A stretch of DNA of 64,000 bases from an uncultured Ardenticatenia bacterium (GTDB taxonomy: Bacteria; Chloroflexota; Anaerolineae; 4572-78; NAK82). A model generated the notes under the pieces. That model made no database searches. It had not been told where the DNA came from and worked only from the letters and a program-made list of their open reading frames with translations. The translations under genes were made by a program, and so were the position numbers. This document shows positions 26,407 through 35,934 of the stretch, one piece after another. Location: assembly GCA_937127125.1 (NCBI GenBank), contig CAKZLO010000075.1:1-64000 (forward strand), read 5' to 3'. Each line of letters opens with the position of its first letter. The stretch's first letter is position 1.

Positions 26407-27729
26407 ATGACCAACAGTGACGATCAAATCGCCCTTCTCAAGCGCATTGCAGAGCGAACGGCGTGTGTCACCATAATAGGTTTGGGTTACGTAGGGCTTC
26501 CTCTGGCAGTGGAATTTGCGCGTTCAGGGCTGGTGGTGGTCGGGATTGATGTGGATAAGGAGAAGGTAGAGGCCCTCAACGCCGGCCGCAGCTATATCTT
26601 GGACGTTCCTGACGAAACCGTGCAAGCACTGGTCGCTACTGGCAAATTGTCTGCCACTACGGATGCTGCTAGCTTGCAGGAGGCGGATGCCGCAATCATC
26701 TGTGTCCCAACGCCGCTCAGCAAGAGTCGCGATCCGGATATCTCCTATATCCTGGCAGCTACCGAAGAGGTCGCGCGTTATGCACACCACGACATGCTGG
26801 TGGTATTGGAGAGCACAACCTATCCAGGCACTACGGAAGAAATCTTGTTGCCACGTTTTGAGTCGGCCGGTTTCGAGATTGGTGGTAATTTTTTCCTTGC
26901 CTTTTCGCCTGAACGTATTGACCCCGCTAATCCTAGCTTCGGGGTGCGTAATACGCCCAAAGTGGTCGGCGGTATCACCCCACAGTGTACCCGCGTGGCC
27001 ACTGAGCTCTATCAATGTGCTGTCGATCAGATCGTGCCGGTTTCCTCGGCGCGCGCTGCGGAAATGGTCAAGCTGCTCGAGAACACCTTTCGCGCAGTTA
27101 ACATCGGCTTAGTGAACGAATTTGCACTTATTTGTGATCGGCTGGGATTGGACGTGTGGGAGGTCATCGAGGCCGCATCGACCAAACCATACGGGTTCAC
27201 CCCGTTCTATCCGGGACCTGGCTTGGGAGGGCACTGTCTGCCCATCGATCCACTGTACCTTTCCTGGAAGCTCAAGACGCTCAAGTACAACACCCGCTTT
27301 ATCGAACTGGCCGACCGGATAAACTCGGAAATGCCTTATCATGTGGTCGAAAAGATCACTGTTGCCCTGAACGCACGGCGCCAGGCGGTCAAAGGTTCAC
27401 GCATTCTGGTGTTGGGTGTGGCCTATAAGCGCGATGTGAGCGATGCGCGCGAGAGCCCTGCCCTCGAGATTATGAATCTGCTGGCTGAACGTGGTGCTGA
27501 GCTTTCTTATCACGATCCTTACATACCCCATTTGCGGTACGACAATTGGTCGCTCGATTCGGTTACATTGACTCCGGAAGTGCTATCGGGCGCTGATTGC
27601 ATTGTCATTGTCACTGATCACACTTGCATTGACTGGCAGCTTGTTGTGTCACACGCCCAGCTGATTATTGATACGCGCAATGTCTTGAGGAATGTACCAA
27701 CTGGCAGGGCACAGGTGGTGAAGCTATGA
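26407..27729 (+). CDS. wbpA: UDP-N-acetylglucosamine 6-dehydrogenase (WbpA-like)
   Basis: A 440-residue UDP-sugar dehydrogenase. Seen: VTIIGLGYVGLPLAVEFA (NAD-binding), ICVPTPLSKSRDPD, ESTTYPGTTEE, SPERIDPANP, EMVKLLENTFRAVNIGLVNE, the catalytic Cys in GPGLGGHCLPIDP, and VLGVAYKRDVSDARESPA. The AASTKPYGFTPFYPGPG stretch is characteristic of WbpA-type enzymes oxidising UDP-GlcNAc to UDP-GlcNAcA, as opposed to UDP-glucose dehydrogenase. ATG 26407 follows CAGGTG; an upstream GTG at 26398 lies within that site. The stop overlaps the next start by ATGA. Together they should make UDP-GalNAcA for the polysaccharide. Confidence 0.9.
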   Translation: MTNSDDQIALLKRIAERTACVTIIGLGYVGLPLAVEFARSGLVVVGIDVDKEKVEALNAGRSYILDVPDETVQALVATGKLSATTDAASLQEADAAIICVPTPLSKSRDPDISYILAATEEVARYAHHDMLVVLESTTYPGTTEEILLPRFESAGFEIGGNFFLAFSPERIDPANPSFGVRNTPKVVGGITPQCTRVATELYQCAVDQIVPVSSARAAEMVKLLENTFRAVNIGLVNEFALICDRLGLDVWEVIEAASTKPYGFTPFYPGPGLGGHCLPIDPLYLSWKLKTLKYNTRFIELADRINSEMPYHVVEKITVALNARRQAVKGSRILVLGVAYKRDVSDARESPALEIMNLLAERGAELSYHDPYIPHLRYDNWSLDSVTLTPEVLSGADCIVIVTDHTCIDWQLVVSHAQLIIDTRNVLRNVPTGRAQVVKL

Positions 27730-28718
27730 GGATTGCGGTGCCAACGGGAGTATCTCGCTATCTGGTCACCGGTGGTGCTGGATTCATCGGTTCACATCTG
27801 GTGGAGGCGCTGGTGCACTTTGGCCAACATGTGCGCGTGCTAGACAACTTCAGCAGTGGTCGGCGAGAGAACTTGGCCCATTTGGCGGGAAGCTTGGAGG
27901 TCATCGAAGGGGATATTCGTGAAATGACCACTGTTCAAAGGGCCATGGAAGGTGTGGACTATGTATTGCACCAAGCAGCGGTGGCTTCTGTACCACAATC
28001 GATTGCTGACCCGTTGACGACTGAGCAGGTCAATGTAGCGGGTACTCTCAACGTATTGCTGGCAGCGCGTGACGCTTGTGTCCGTCGGGTAGTGTTTGCT
28101 TCCTCATGCGCAGTGTATGGCAATAGCTCGGTATTGCCTAAGCACGAACAAATGCCCCCGGAACCGGTGTCGCCCTATGCAGCGTCTAAGCTGGCAGGCG
28201 AGGGGTACTGCCGCGCATTTCAGCAGGTGTATGGATTGCCTACGGTGGCGTTGCGTTATTTTAACGTGTTCGGTCCTCGCCAGGATCCCCATTCTCAGTA
28301 TGCTGCGGTCATCCCCAAATTCATCACTGCGGCACTGAGTGGTAGTGCTTTAACCGTCTTCGGCGATGGACGACAATCACGCGACTTCGTGTACGTTGCT
28401 AATGTTGTTGCAGCAAACTTATTAGCCTGCCAGGTTGATGATGCGATTGGCCAGGTCATCAATGTGGCTAGCGGAGAGTGCCATTCGCTGTTGGATCTCA
28501 TTGACCATTTGAGAAAACTCATCGGCGACAAAGAGCTACGGGTGGAGTATCTACCACCACAACCTGGCGACGTGCGACACTCTCTGGGGGACATCCAGCG
28601 CGCTGTACAGTTGCTAGGTTACGTGCCACATGTTGACTTCGCAACAGGCTTGCGTGAGACAGTGAAGTGTTTCCGGCAGCGTCTTGTGCAAGCCCAAGGT
28701 CTCACTTCCTCGTGCTAA
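27726..28718 (+). CDS. wbpP: UDP-N-acetylglucosamine(uronate) 4-epimerase (WbpP-like)
   Basis: A 330-residue extended SDR. Seen: YLVTGGAGFIGSHLVEAL, VLDNFSSGRRENL, HQAAVASVPQSIADP, ASSCAVYG, SPYAASKLAGE (Tyr-x3-Lys), RYFNVFGPRQDPHSQYAAVIPKFI, VFGDGRQSRDFVYV. The NFSSGRRENL and AVASVPQS motifs are those of WbpP/GalE group 3 enzymes acting on N-acetylated sugars. The start overlaps the wbpA stop (ATGA), so the two are coupled. The gene ends 5 bp from the convergent stop of the membrane protein at 28724. Confidence 0.9.
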   Translation: MRIAVPTGVSRYLVTGGAGFIGSHLVEALVHFGQHVRVLDNFSSGRRENLAHLAGSLEVIEGDIREMTTVQRAMEGVDYVLHQAAVASVPQSIADPLTTEQVNVAGTLNVLLAARDACVRRVVFASSCAVYGNSSVLPKHEQMPPEPVSPYAASKLAGEGYCRAFQQVYGLPTVALRYFNVFGPRQDPHSQYAAVIPKFITAALSGSALTVFGDGRQSRDFVYVANVVAANLLACQVDDAIGQVINVASGECHSLLDLIDHLRKLIGDKELRVEYLPPQPGDVRHSLGDIQRAVQLLGYVPHVDFATGLRETVKCFRQRLVQAQGLTSSC

Positions 28719-28723
28719 AGCGT

Positions 28724-30145
28724 TCATCGGGGTAGCATATTAGAGTAAATCCACGCGCCTGTGTGCAATGTGGCGGCTGTGATCAGCAGCACGGAGTGTC
28801 GTGCCAGCATGATTCTATCCTGCGGAGTACTACCCGAAGTACCCCACTGCCTGGTCCACATATAGCCCGCCAGCAGCGTGTACACAAACGCCGAGGGCGC
28901 AAACAGATCCCAATCCTTGCGTCCACCATAATCCGGATTCCATACAAATGTCAGTATTAAGTAGGCAACACTCCCAATGACCAGAAACCATATAACGCTC
29001 TTCTCGAATGCATCCCGATGAGCAGGGCTGCCGATCAGATGTTGCCTGGTAGCATTGGCCAGCGCGTAGAGGAGCAAGAAGAGCCCGAAGGGCGAAATGA
29101 GAAAATGTTCATTCGCCCAGTCGAGCAGGTGGGCAAGGGAAAACATCGTGTAGTGTTGCCAAGGGGTCTCAACGTTGTAGAGGGGCACGAAGAGGACCCC
29201 ATCGGCACCGCCTGGCCGGTCATCGGCAAGTAATGCTGTGGGTCCATGTCCTGCCAGTGTCATAAAGAACGCCAGTGCAGCGAAGACCATCAGCGGGGGT
29301 AAGATCAGCTCCAACCAGACGCGCGCCTTGACCCCTCTACCACGGCTCAGCCCCCCCTGTTTTTGCCAAGCTACATAGAGCATAGCTGGCCACATCACGA
29401 CAGAGGCGGGATGGAAGGCATTGGTGATCGCCAGGGCTGCTGACGGCAATACGAGAGCTAGATGACCACGCAGACAGCGGACGCTGAGGTATAAGGTGAT
29501 CAGTAAGCTGGCAGACATAAGTGTGTAGTTTTCGACATAGCCGAAAAACAGCTGCATAGCTCCCGTGGTCGCCATCAGACCAGAGATGATCGCCTTTTCC
29601 ATGCGGTCGCGTCCCAGCTCATCGACCAGGCATAGGAGCACATAAACGAAAGCTATGCCGGAGAGAACGCTCGTTATGGCATAAAGTGTATCGACACCGA
29701 TGCCTGGCGATGGGTTGAGCAGCAGCCACAAGCGTGCATGCAAGAAAATGGTCAGAGGTGACTGCCAATTATAAATGGTCCAAACTGGACGGTCATCACC
29801 TATGTAGCTCAGCGCTTTTACAATGAAGCTCGCGTCACCCCATTGCAGGTGCCGAATGCGCAGAGACCAGAACAAGACCCCGCTGAGCAAAGCGATCGCA
29901 ACGAACCAACGACGCGGGCGGGACTTCCCAGGCAGTATGTCCAAGAGACGTTGTCCCCAATGGCGTGCTGCATCGTTCAGAGGGGTAACTGCAAATAGCA
30001 AGACCACGATGGCGGCTCCATATGCCACTGGTTGTGGCAACAAAGTATAGGGCCACACGCTCCAAGCCAGCTCTTCGGGCAGACAACCTGCTGCTAGGTG
30101 CAGCCCCACTACTCCTGCCACTACTAGTCGTATCAACCAGCTCAT
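28724..30145 (-). CDS. Polytopic membrane protein, possibly a GT-C-like mannosyltransferase
   Basis: A 473-residue protein with about 11 hydrophobic segments. A first loop after the early segments contains the acidic sequence HLQWGDASFIVKA and NWQSPLTIFLHARLW, like the loop-1 Asp and membrane pattern of GT-C enzymes that use polyprenyl-phosphate sugars. A later loop has ENYTLMSASL and FVWNPDYGGRKDWDLFAP. Sequence motifs for a named GT family are not clear. It ends 5 bp from wbpP in convergent orientation and is not obviously co-transcribed with it. Membrane location is firm; activity is a guess. Confidence 0.75.
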   Translation of the reverse strand: MSWLIRLVVAGVVGLHLAAGCLPEELAWSVWPYTLLPQPVAYGAAIVVLLFAVTPLNDAARHWGQRLLDILPGKSRPRRWFVAIALLSGVLFWSLRIRHLQWGDASFIVKALSYIGDDRPVWTIYNWQSPLTIFLHARLWLLLNPSPGIGVDTLYAITSVLSGIAFVYVLLCLVDELGRDRMEKAIISGLMATTGAMQLFFGYVENYTLMSASLLITLYLSVRCLRGHLALVLPSAALAITNAFHPASVVMWPAMLYVAWQKQGGLSRGRGVKARVWLELILPPLMVFAALAFFMTLAGHGPTALLADDRPGGADGVLFVPLYNVETPWQHYTMFSLAHLLDWANEHFLISPFGLFLLLYALANATRQHLIGSPAHRDAFEKSVIWFLVIGSVAYLILTFVWNPDYGGRKDWDLFAPSAFVYTLLAGYMWTRQWGTSGSTPQDRIMLARHSVLLITAATLHTGAWIYSNMLPR

Positions 30146-30234
30146 CAGCTTTGGCGGGTTACCGTGCAGGATACCAGTTGGGCAATGTTAACATGTGTGG
30201 AGCCAGACTTTCATATCGTAGGCCCCCTAGTGGC

Positions 30235-31200
30235 TTACCAGTTCTTGCGCCAACGCGTGAAGCAAATTGAAGCGATCTCCCATTCCAAATCGCAGTACGC
30301 AGTGTCGGACAAGGATGGTGCCGCGGGATTCTTGGCCTCTTCATATGTATTAGCTTGTACAATCCGTACCTCCCAACGACACATGGACCGGCGGTCAAGC
30401 GGGCTACTCAGGATGATATCGAATGCACCCGGCTCATAGGGTTCGCTGGGCGCGTACAAGTTGATGCCAGATGGATTGGAAGCCAGCACGGTGCCACCAC
30501 ACTTGGCTTGCATAAACACGCCCTGCACCGGCTGTCCAGCGGCATCCACTACTTTGCCTCGAATTTGCGCCAATCCAGCATTCCATTGCCCTTCAAAGCC
30601 AGTTGGCTCAAATTGCCATTGGGGGGTGGGAGGTGCCGCAGGAGTGGGTGGCATTGTGGGTGTGGCAGGCGGCGGAGGTGGTGCCTCGACGTAGGGCACA
30701 GTCTCGGTATTCTGTGCCGTTCCGTATTCTGGGTTGGCAGAGATCCATCCTTTTCCATCCGCTGCTCCCACGTAGGCAATTTGCCACCAAGAGCTATCAC
30801 GATTTCGGCCGATAACTTCCACCGTGCTTCCAGGTGTCAGCGAACCTATTTGCGGATAGTCCACACCTGGCCCTGCTCGTACGCGCAACCCTACGCGCAC
30901 TGTCACGGAAGGGGTTGCGGGCGTAGGAGTCACAGGCACAGGCGTCGGAGTTGGAGGCACTACCGGTGTAGGCGTGGGTAACACATACTGTGTTGGAGTT
31001 GCAGTGGGTGTCGCCGAGGGAGTAGCGGTGGGTGGTCGCGTTGGTGACACACGCGCTAATACTGTGAACGTAGGCAGTGGTGTGCGTCTAGGAGTAGACA
31101 CCTTAGATCGGTGTGTGAGCACAACGGTTGCTAAGGAAGCAAATATAATGTAGTTGACAAGAACCAAAACGATGACGAGTGCCCACTGTCTACGAGTCAC
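30235..31200 (-). CDS. Membrane-anchored SH3b-domain surface protein
   Basis: A 321-residue protein: one N-terminal membrane segment (8-28) as anchor, a Thr/Pro linker about 35-97 (PTATPSATPTATPTQYVLPT), a bacterial SH3 domain about 98-160 (VGLRVRAGPGVDYPQIGSL, GSTVEVIGRNRDSSWWQIAY, GKGWISA), a second Pro linker, and a C-terminal beta-sandwich about 210-320 starting IRGKVVDAAGQPVQGVFMQ, like a carboxypeptidase-regulatory-type domain with four Cys. Likely a wall-associated protein on the outer face of the membrane. No enzyme motif is present. It is 73 bp from the LasA-like gene upstream. Confidence 0.82.
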   Translation of the reverse strand: MTRRQWALVIVLVLVNYIIFASLATVVLTHRSKVSTPRRTPLPTFTVLARVSPTRPPTATPSATPTATPTQYVLPTPTPVVPPTPTPVPVTPTPATPSVTVRVGLRVRAGPGVDYPQIGSLTPGSTVEVIGRNRDSSWWQIAYVGAADGKGWISANPEYGTAQNTETVPYVEAPPPPPATPTMPPTPAAPPTPQWQFEPTGFEGQWNAGLAQIRGKVVDAAGQPVQGVFMQAKCGGTVLASNPSGINLYAPSEPYEPGAFDIILSSPLDRRSMCRWEVRIVQANTYEEAKNPAAPSLSDTAYCDLEWEIASICFTRWRKNW

Positions 31201-31273
31201 TCTGTCTTACCTCCTGGATCACTATGTTTCATCGGCTTACTCCGATAGTTTCTTGAAAAGCAGGTCAGATATA

Positions 31274-32794
31274 TCACGAGGAGCTCAGGTTGTCCGAAAC
31301 AATCCCGTTGACCGTCGCCTCCCAGCACTCACAAGCTTGACGCACTTGTTCATCCTTCACCATCTTTCCCTCGTATTCTGCAAGGCCATTGATAGCGCGC
31401 CAGCCGGAGAGCACGAGAGGGATCGGGCCGTCTGCGGCAATCCACTCTCCATTGTAGCGACGTGCGATGTGAAGATGGCTCGACTCAGCTACTCCTCCTT
31501 CGCACGAAGGGTGGCCTATCCGATCGCCACGTGCCAGGCGTGCGCCCACCTGTACTCTGTCTTTGGAGGCGACGTGCAAATAAAACAGTATCCAGCCAGT
31601 TTGCTCGTAGCCATCTTCATCCAGATCGATCAGCACTTGGCCATCTTCGCTACGCAAGACTAATCCAGATGCCGCTGCCGTCGCCCATTCCTGTGAGACA
31701 GCGCAGTGTCCCATGACATCAGGGGGTGCGAAGTCAACCGCGGCCCATGCGCTGCCGCTAAACCAGGCGCCGTGTGGTCCTCCGCTCAGGTACCACATAC
31801 GCCCTTCTGGCCAAGGAAGGTAAAGCACAGGTTGCTCCAAATTAGCTGGGATAAGTGGCTCAACAGCACGCGTGTGGGGATCGCCAAAAAGCATCTCATA
31901 GGTGCGCAGGAACCCTGTGCGATCCACTGCCTTATGCCAGGCATCCCAATCGCGGGTGAGCGCCAACACGTTTTGAATACCTACTGTTCCAGCGTTCAGA
32001 CCTTCTGCAGCCAGCACGCGCTTGCGATCCAACAGGCGAAAGGCGAATGTGCCCTCACGCTTGTACGTGTAATAGCCCTCGTTGACACGGTTAGCAGCCC
32101 AGCTCAGCTGAAAGTGAAGCCCTGCCTGGCCACCGTTTCCAAGGCTGAGTGGAAAGTCCAGCGCCACTTGACTGTTTGGCTCGCCAGTTACCCACCCGCT
32201 CTGATACTCCAATAATGCCAGTAGTAGACGTGGGCCTACGCTGAACGTTTGTGCGATCAGCTGCACGATTTCGGCCCCCGTGCGCATACGTCCTTCGGCG
32301 CGCTCTGTATAGTGAGCCAGGTATCCACCTTGCTTGTTAACAAAGTTGGCAATATCAAAGTCTCGATAGGCTGGGCTATAGACTACCTCACTGTCGGGCA
32401 GCAGCCGCAATGGGGGACCTACATATTTTGTTTTCACAGGAATGCGCAGCCTTTGTCCTGCTTGTAAGAGTGTCGCCTCGCTGATCCGGTTAAGCGTCAT
32501 CAGTTCTTCAACCTCACAGCCGCAACGTGTATACGCGATGTCGCTCAACGTGTCGCCCGGTTGTACTATGTAAACGTCGGTAGGCGGCCCTGAGGGTGTC
32601 GGAATGGGCACGCCGGAGGCTGGCTGTGTCGACCGTGATACAGCGGAGGACAGCACTTCAATCGACCCGTCTGGTTGCGCAATGGGCGACGTAGAGGGAA
32701 CCAGAGTATATACGGACGTGGCAGGTTGCATACTCGGCAGGCAACCGCAAGCTGCCAACAGTAGCACAATGAGTGAAACCCATTCTCTCTTGAT
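31274..32794 (-). CDS. LysM lipoprotein with LasA-like M23 peptidase domain
   Basis: About 506 residues from GTG 32794. The lipoprotein signal is VSLIVLLLAACGC (lipobox LAAC). A Ser/Thr linker precedes one LysM domain (VYIVQPGDTLSDIAYTRCGC to LQAGQRLRIPV), then a helical region of about 200 residues, then an M23 domain. The zinc motifs are of LasA type: His-x12-Asp in GPHGAWFSGSAWAAVDFAPP and His-x-His in SSHLHIARRYNG, with the LasA-like CEGG shortly before. The ordinary M23 HxGxD motif is absent for that reason and not by decay. It probably cuts peptide cross-links or external proteins at the wall. A longer frame to 32875 lacks a signal at its start. Confidence 0.83.
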   Translation of the reverse strand: MKREWVSLIVLLLAACGCLPSMQPATSVYTLVPSTSPIAQPDGSIEVLSSAVSRSTQPASGVPIPTPSGPPTDVYIVQPGDTLSDIAYTRCGCEVEELMTLNRISEATLLQAGQRLRIPVKTKYVGPPLRLLPDSEVVYSPAYRDFDIANFVNKQGGYLAHYTERAEGRMRTGAEIVQLIAQTFSVGPRLLLALLEYQSGWVTGEPNSQVALDFPLSLGNGGQAGLHFQLSWAANRVNEGYYTYKREGTFAFRLLDRKRVLAAEGLNAGTVGIQNVLALTRDWDAWHKAVDRTGFLRTYEMLFGDPHTRAVEPLIPANLEQPVLYLPWPEGRMWYLSGGPHGAWFSGSAWAAVDFAPPDVMGHCAVSQEWATAAASGLVLRSEDGQVLIDLDEDGYEQTGWILFYLHVASKDRVQVGARLARGDRIGHPSCEGGVAESSHLHIARRYNGEWIAADGPIPLVLSGWRAINGLAEYEGKMVKDEQVRQACECWEATVNGIVSDNLSSS

Positions 32795-32905
32795 CACGGA
32801 TGCCCCTGCTTGGGCTCGTATCTGCCCTGCATCATTGAGCTGCGCCCATTGTAGCATCAGGCTGTAGAGTGTCAAGGATCAGGAGTAAGGGTGCGGAGTA
32901 CATTC

Positions 32906-32934
32906 TTGACTTTTTACCTAGAATACAATATCTT
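32906..32934 (+). promoter_or_regulatory. Sigma-70 promoter for cydAB
   Basis: TTGACT (32906-32911), 17 bp, TATCTT (32929-32934), about 48 bp before the cydA start. No recognised regulator site is visible beside it. Confidence 0.6.
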
Positions 32935-32981
32935 CCTCAACCTAAGATGTTATGTGAGAATGGCATACGAGGTTGAGAGCA

Positions 32982-34361
32982 ATGGACACAGTGACTCTGG
33001 CACGTTTACAATTCGGCATTACTACCGTGTACCATTTCTTCTTTGTCCCCTTGACGTTGGGGCTTCCGATCCTGGTCGCTATCATAGAAACAATCTACGC
33101 ACGTACCGGGAACGAAGTGTACAGACGTATGGCAAAATTTTGGGGCAAACTGCTCATCATCAACTTTGCAGTCGGTGTAGTGACTGGCATTGTCTTGGAA
33201 TTTCAGTTCGGTATGAACTGGTCGGAGTACTCCCGTTTTATGGGTGATATCTTCGGGGTACCTCTCGCAACGGAAGCGCTCAGTTCGTTCTTTCTCGAGT
33301 CAACTTTCCTGGGCGTCTGGATCTTTGGCTGGAACAGGTTGTCCAGGGGATTGCATGCGGCCACAATGTGGTTGGTGGCGCTGGGTTCCAATCTCTCAGG
33401 CCTGTGGATTCTGATCGCGAATTCTTTTATGCAGCAGCCGGTGGGTTATACCATTGTGGACGGGCGTGCCCAGCTAATTGACTTTGGCGCTTTGATTACC
33501 AATCCAAACATTATCTCGCAATATCCCCACGTGCTTGCCTCTGGCGTTGTAACAGCCTCTTTCTTCATGATGGGCATCAGCGCTTATCATCTTCTCAAGC
33601 GAAGCGAAGACCGGGAGGCGTTCTGGCGTTCGTTTCGGGTAGGCGCTGTTGCTGCTGTTATTGGTTGTGTGTTGGTCATCGCGGTTGGCCATGCCCAAAC
33701 GCAGCATATAGCCCAGAGCCAGCCTATGAAGCTGGCCGCATTGGAGGCACTTGTAAATAGCGAGGATCCTGCTTCTTTTTCTCTGTTCAGCATTGTGCAA
33801 CAAAGTGAAGAGAGTATATCAGAGCTTGTTTCTATCCGCATTCCGGCTGTGCTCAGCTTCCTCACCTACAACCGTTTCAGTGGGGAAGTGAGGGGCATCA
33901 AGGATATTCAGTCGGAGTACGTGGCTCGGTTCGGGCCAGACAATTATGTGCCTCCGGTTATGTTGAGCTACTTTACGTTCCGCATTATGGTAGGCGCTGG
34001 TTTTCTGTTAGCATTGCTGGCGCTCGTTGCATTAATTTTGGTGTGGCGCGAGAAGGTAGAGCGTGTTCCATTCTTCCTTAGGGTGCTTATGCCGGCCATT
34101 GGGCTGCCTTATGTCGCCAATACCGCTGGCTGGTTGCTCACCGAGATGGGGCGGCAACCGTGGATTGTCTATGGCTTGCAGAAGACCAAAGATGCCATAT
34201 CGCCTGCGGTGACGCCGGGTATGCTAATGTTCTCACTCTTGGCTTTCACCATAATCTACGGTGGGCTAATGGTTGCCGACATCTATTTGCTGCTGCACTT
34301 TGCCAAACGAGGGACAGTGGAAGAAGAGGAACAAGTAGAACATACAGCGCTGGCCTACTGA
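32982..34361 (+). CDS. cydA: Cytochrome bd ubiquinol oxidase subunit I
   Basis: A 459-residue nine-helix protein. Seen: the first helix ARLQFGITTVYHFFFVPLTLG with the heme b595 His, GVVTGIVLEFQFGMNW, SFFLESTFLGVWIFGW, NSFMQQPVGYTI, QYPHVLASGVV with the heme b558 His, and GRQPWIVYGLQKT. The segment between helices 6 and 7 is short, so this is the short Q-loop type common outside the Escherichia group. ATG 32982 follows GAGG; a TTG nine bases upstream is unlikely. Forms the high-affinity quinol oxidase with the next gene, 22 bp away, allowing respiration or oxygen removal at low oxygen. Confidence 0.95.
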   Translation: MDTVTLARLQFGITTVYHFFFVPLTLGLPILVAIIETIYARTGNEVYRRMAKFWGKLLIINFAVGVVTGIVLEFQFGMNWSEYSRFMGDIFGVPLATEALSSFFLESTFLGVWIFGWNRLSRGLHAATMWLVALGSNLSGLWILIANSFMQQPVGYTIVDGRAQLIDFGALITNPNIISQYPHVLASGVVTASFFMMGISAYHLLKRSEDREAFWRSFRVGAVAAVIGCVLVIAVGHAQTQHIAQSQPMKLAALEALVNSEDPASFSLFSIVQQSEESISELVSIRIPAVLSFLTYNRFSGEVRGIKDIQSEYVARFGPDNYVPPVMLSYFTFRIMVGAGFLLALLALVALILVWREKVERVPFFLRVLMPAIGLPYVANTAGWLLTEMGRQPWIVYGLQKTKDAISPAVTPGMLMFSLLAFTIIYGGLMVADIYLLLHFAKRGTVEEEEQVEHTALAY

Positions 34362-34383
34362 TTGTGCGAGGAGACAAGCGAAA

Positions 34384-35397
34384 ATGGATCTCAACACACT
34401 GTGGTTCATCTTGATCGGTCTACTTTTTGCTGGTTTCTTCTTCCTCGAGGGTTTTGACTATGGAGTCGGCATGTTGTTGCCTTTTCTCGGCAAGGATGAC
34501 AGGACACGCCGTGTGCTCATCAACACTATCGGGCCACACTGGGATGGCAACGAGGTGTGGTTGATTACGGCAGGGGGAGCTCTGTTCGCCGCGTTCCCGC
34601 ATTGGTACGCCACTATGTTTAGTGGGTTCTACATGGCGTTCGTGTTGGTACTGTTGTCACTAATTTTGCGCGGAGCTGCTTTTGAGTTCCGCAGCAAGTT
34701 AGGAAATCCGCGTTGGCGCGGGGCATGGGACTGGATGCTTTTCTTTGGTAGTCTGTTGCCTTCCCTCTTGCTCCCAGTAGCTCTTTTCAATCTGTTGCGT
34801 GGAGTGCCCATCGACGCCACAATGACTTACCGTGGTAGCTTAGTCACCTTGCTGAATTTGCCAGCGTTACTCTGGGGAGTTGCAGCTATATTGGGCTTCC
34901 TCTTCCATGGGGCAATTTTCCTTTCCTTGAAGACAGGAGGCGAAATTGCCAGCCAAGCACGTGCCATGGCGGAAAAGCTATGGCCCCCGACGCTGGCTAT
35001 ATTGCTCATAGGGCTGATTTCGAGTATCTTCACTACAGATGTAACGGCACGGTGGCCAGTGGCGCTTTTCTTGGTGCCGCTTTTGGCTGTTGGGACCTTG
35101 GTGGTGTCCGGCGTCTTTCTTCGGAGAGGGCGCTCTGGTCTGGCTTTTGCTGCTTTCGGGGTCACCATCGTGCTCGTGGTGAGTAGCCTGTTCCTGGCGC
35201 TGTATCCGCGAGTTATGGTCTCCAGCCTCAGCCCGGACTGGAGTCTCACGATCTATACAGCTGCCTCCAGCGCCTACACCCTCAGGATTATGAGCTACAT
35301 TGCGCTGGCTCTGGTGCCTGTTGTGTTGCTCTACCAGGCATGGTCTTACTGGGTCTTCCGTCAGAGATTGGTGCGCGAGTCGCCGCTGGAATACTAA
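34384..35397 (+). CDS. cydB: Cytochrome bd ubiquinol oxidase subunit II
   Basis: A 337-residue membrane protein with eight to nine helices. The N-terminal WFILIGLLFAGFFFLEGFDYGVGMLLPF and IGPHWDGNEVWLITAGGALFAAFP are diagnostic for CydB. GAGGAGA precedes the ATG. It stabilises the heme d site of subunit I. No cydX or cydCD genes are visible next to it; a small CydX could be encoded elsewhere. Confidence 0.95.
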   Translation: MDLNTLWFILIGLLFAGFFFLEGFDYGVGMLLPFLGKDDRTRRVLINTIGPHWDGNEVWLITAGGALFAAFPHWYATMFSGFYMAFVLVLLSLILRGAAFEFRSKLGNPRWRGAWDWMLFFGSLLPSLLLPVALFNLLRGVPIDATMTYRGSLVTLLNLPALLWGVAAILGFLFHGAIFLSLKTGGEIASQARAMAEKLWPPTLAILLIGLISSIFTTDVTARWPVALFLVPLLAVGTLVVSGVFLRRGRSGLAFAAFGVTIVLVVSSLFLALYPRVMVSSLSPDWSLTIYTAASSAYTLRIMSYIALALVPVVLLYQAWSYWVFRQRLVRESPLEY

Positions 35398-35934
35398 GAT
35401 CGGTCTTTCGGTGGACGAGGCGCTTGCATAGCTGGTATTCTAATTTGAACCAAGAGATTCGCCAGATTATGGCACAATCTTGTGGCTAATTCCCCTTCTT
35501 ATTGACCTTGCAGCTCTTGACTCTTTACATAAATTGTGTTATACTATGGGTGCTGTAGAATACCACCCATGATCTTTTTCATGACCACACAGACGAGTCT
35601 GGCGTGAATAGTGCCAGTGTAGGTGGTTGTTTCTCCGCCAGAATTACCCAGAACGTACTTTTACAGGAACAATCTAGTGAACTCGCCGGCGTGCACCTTG
35701 CTATATGAGAAATTGGGTCGCGCAATGGTTTCTCGGAGTCTCCCTCCAGAGTTAACAGGGTGTGGGTCACAGCCAAGGTGTATTCGGTGTAATGCTCTTG
35801 GTGGCTTGCATCTGGAACGAGCGGGAGAGTGATCACGTCACTAATATGTGGGTATTGGTATGTCGAAAGATAGACGCAATGGCTCTTATTTACCAAGGAG
35901 AACATGGGTATCGCAATAACATCAGGAGGTAACT
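35398..35934. other. 537-bp intergenic region with a long transcribed leader
   Basis: No gene is supported here. A near-consensus promoter at 35517-35545 would start transcription about 380 bases before the cohesin-LysM gene. I compared the leader with riboswitch cores I know and recognised none; short frames inside it have no protein-like features. Confidence 0.6.
35517..35545 (+). promoter_or_regulatory. Strong sigma-70 promoter before the cohesin-LysM gene
   Basis: TTGACT (35517-35522), 17 bp, TATACT (35540-35545): five of six matches in both boxes with ideal spacing. Confidence 0.75.

Noticed and set aside
30950-31090. Imperfect short repeat rich in GGCGTAGG/GTGG-like units, possible microsatellite
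   Set aside because: It encodes the Thr-Pro linker of the SH3b protein on the minus strand, which explains the periodicity; the same holds for 62440-62510 and 36500-36600.
31274-32794. A decayed M23 peptidase that lost its HxGxD motif
   Set aside because: The His-x12-Asp spacing and HLH motif match LasA, so the site appears intact in another subfamily form.
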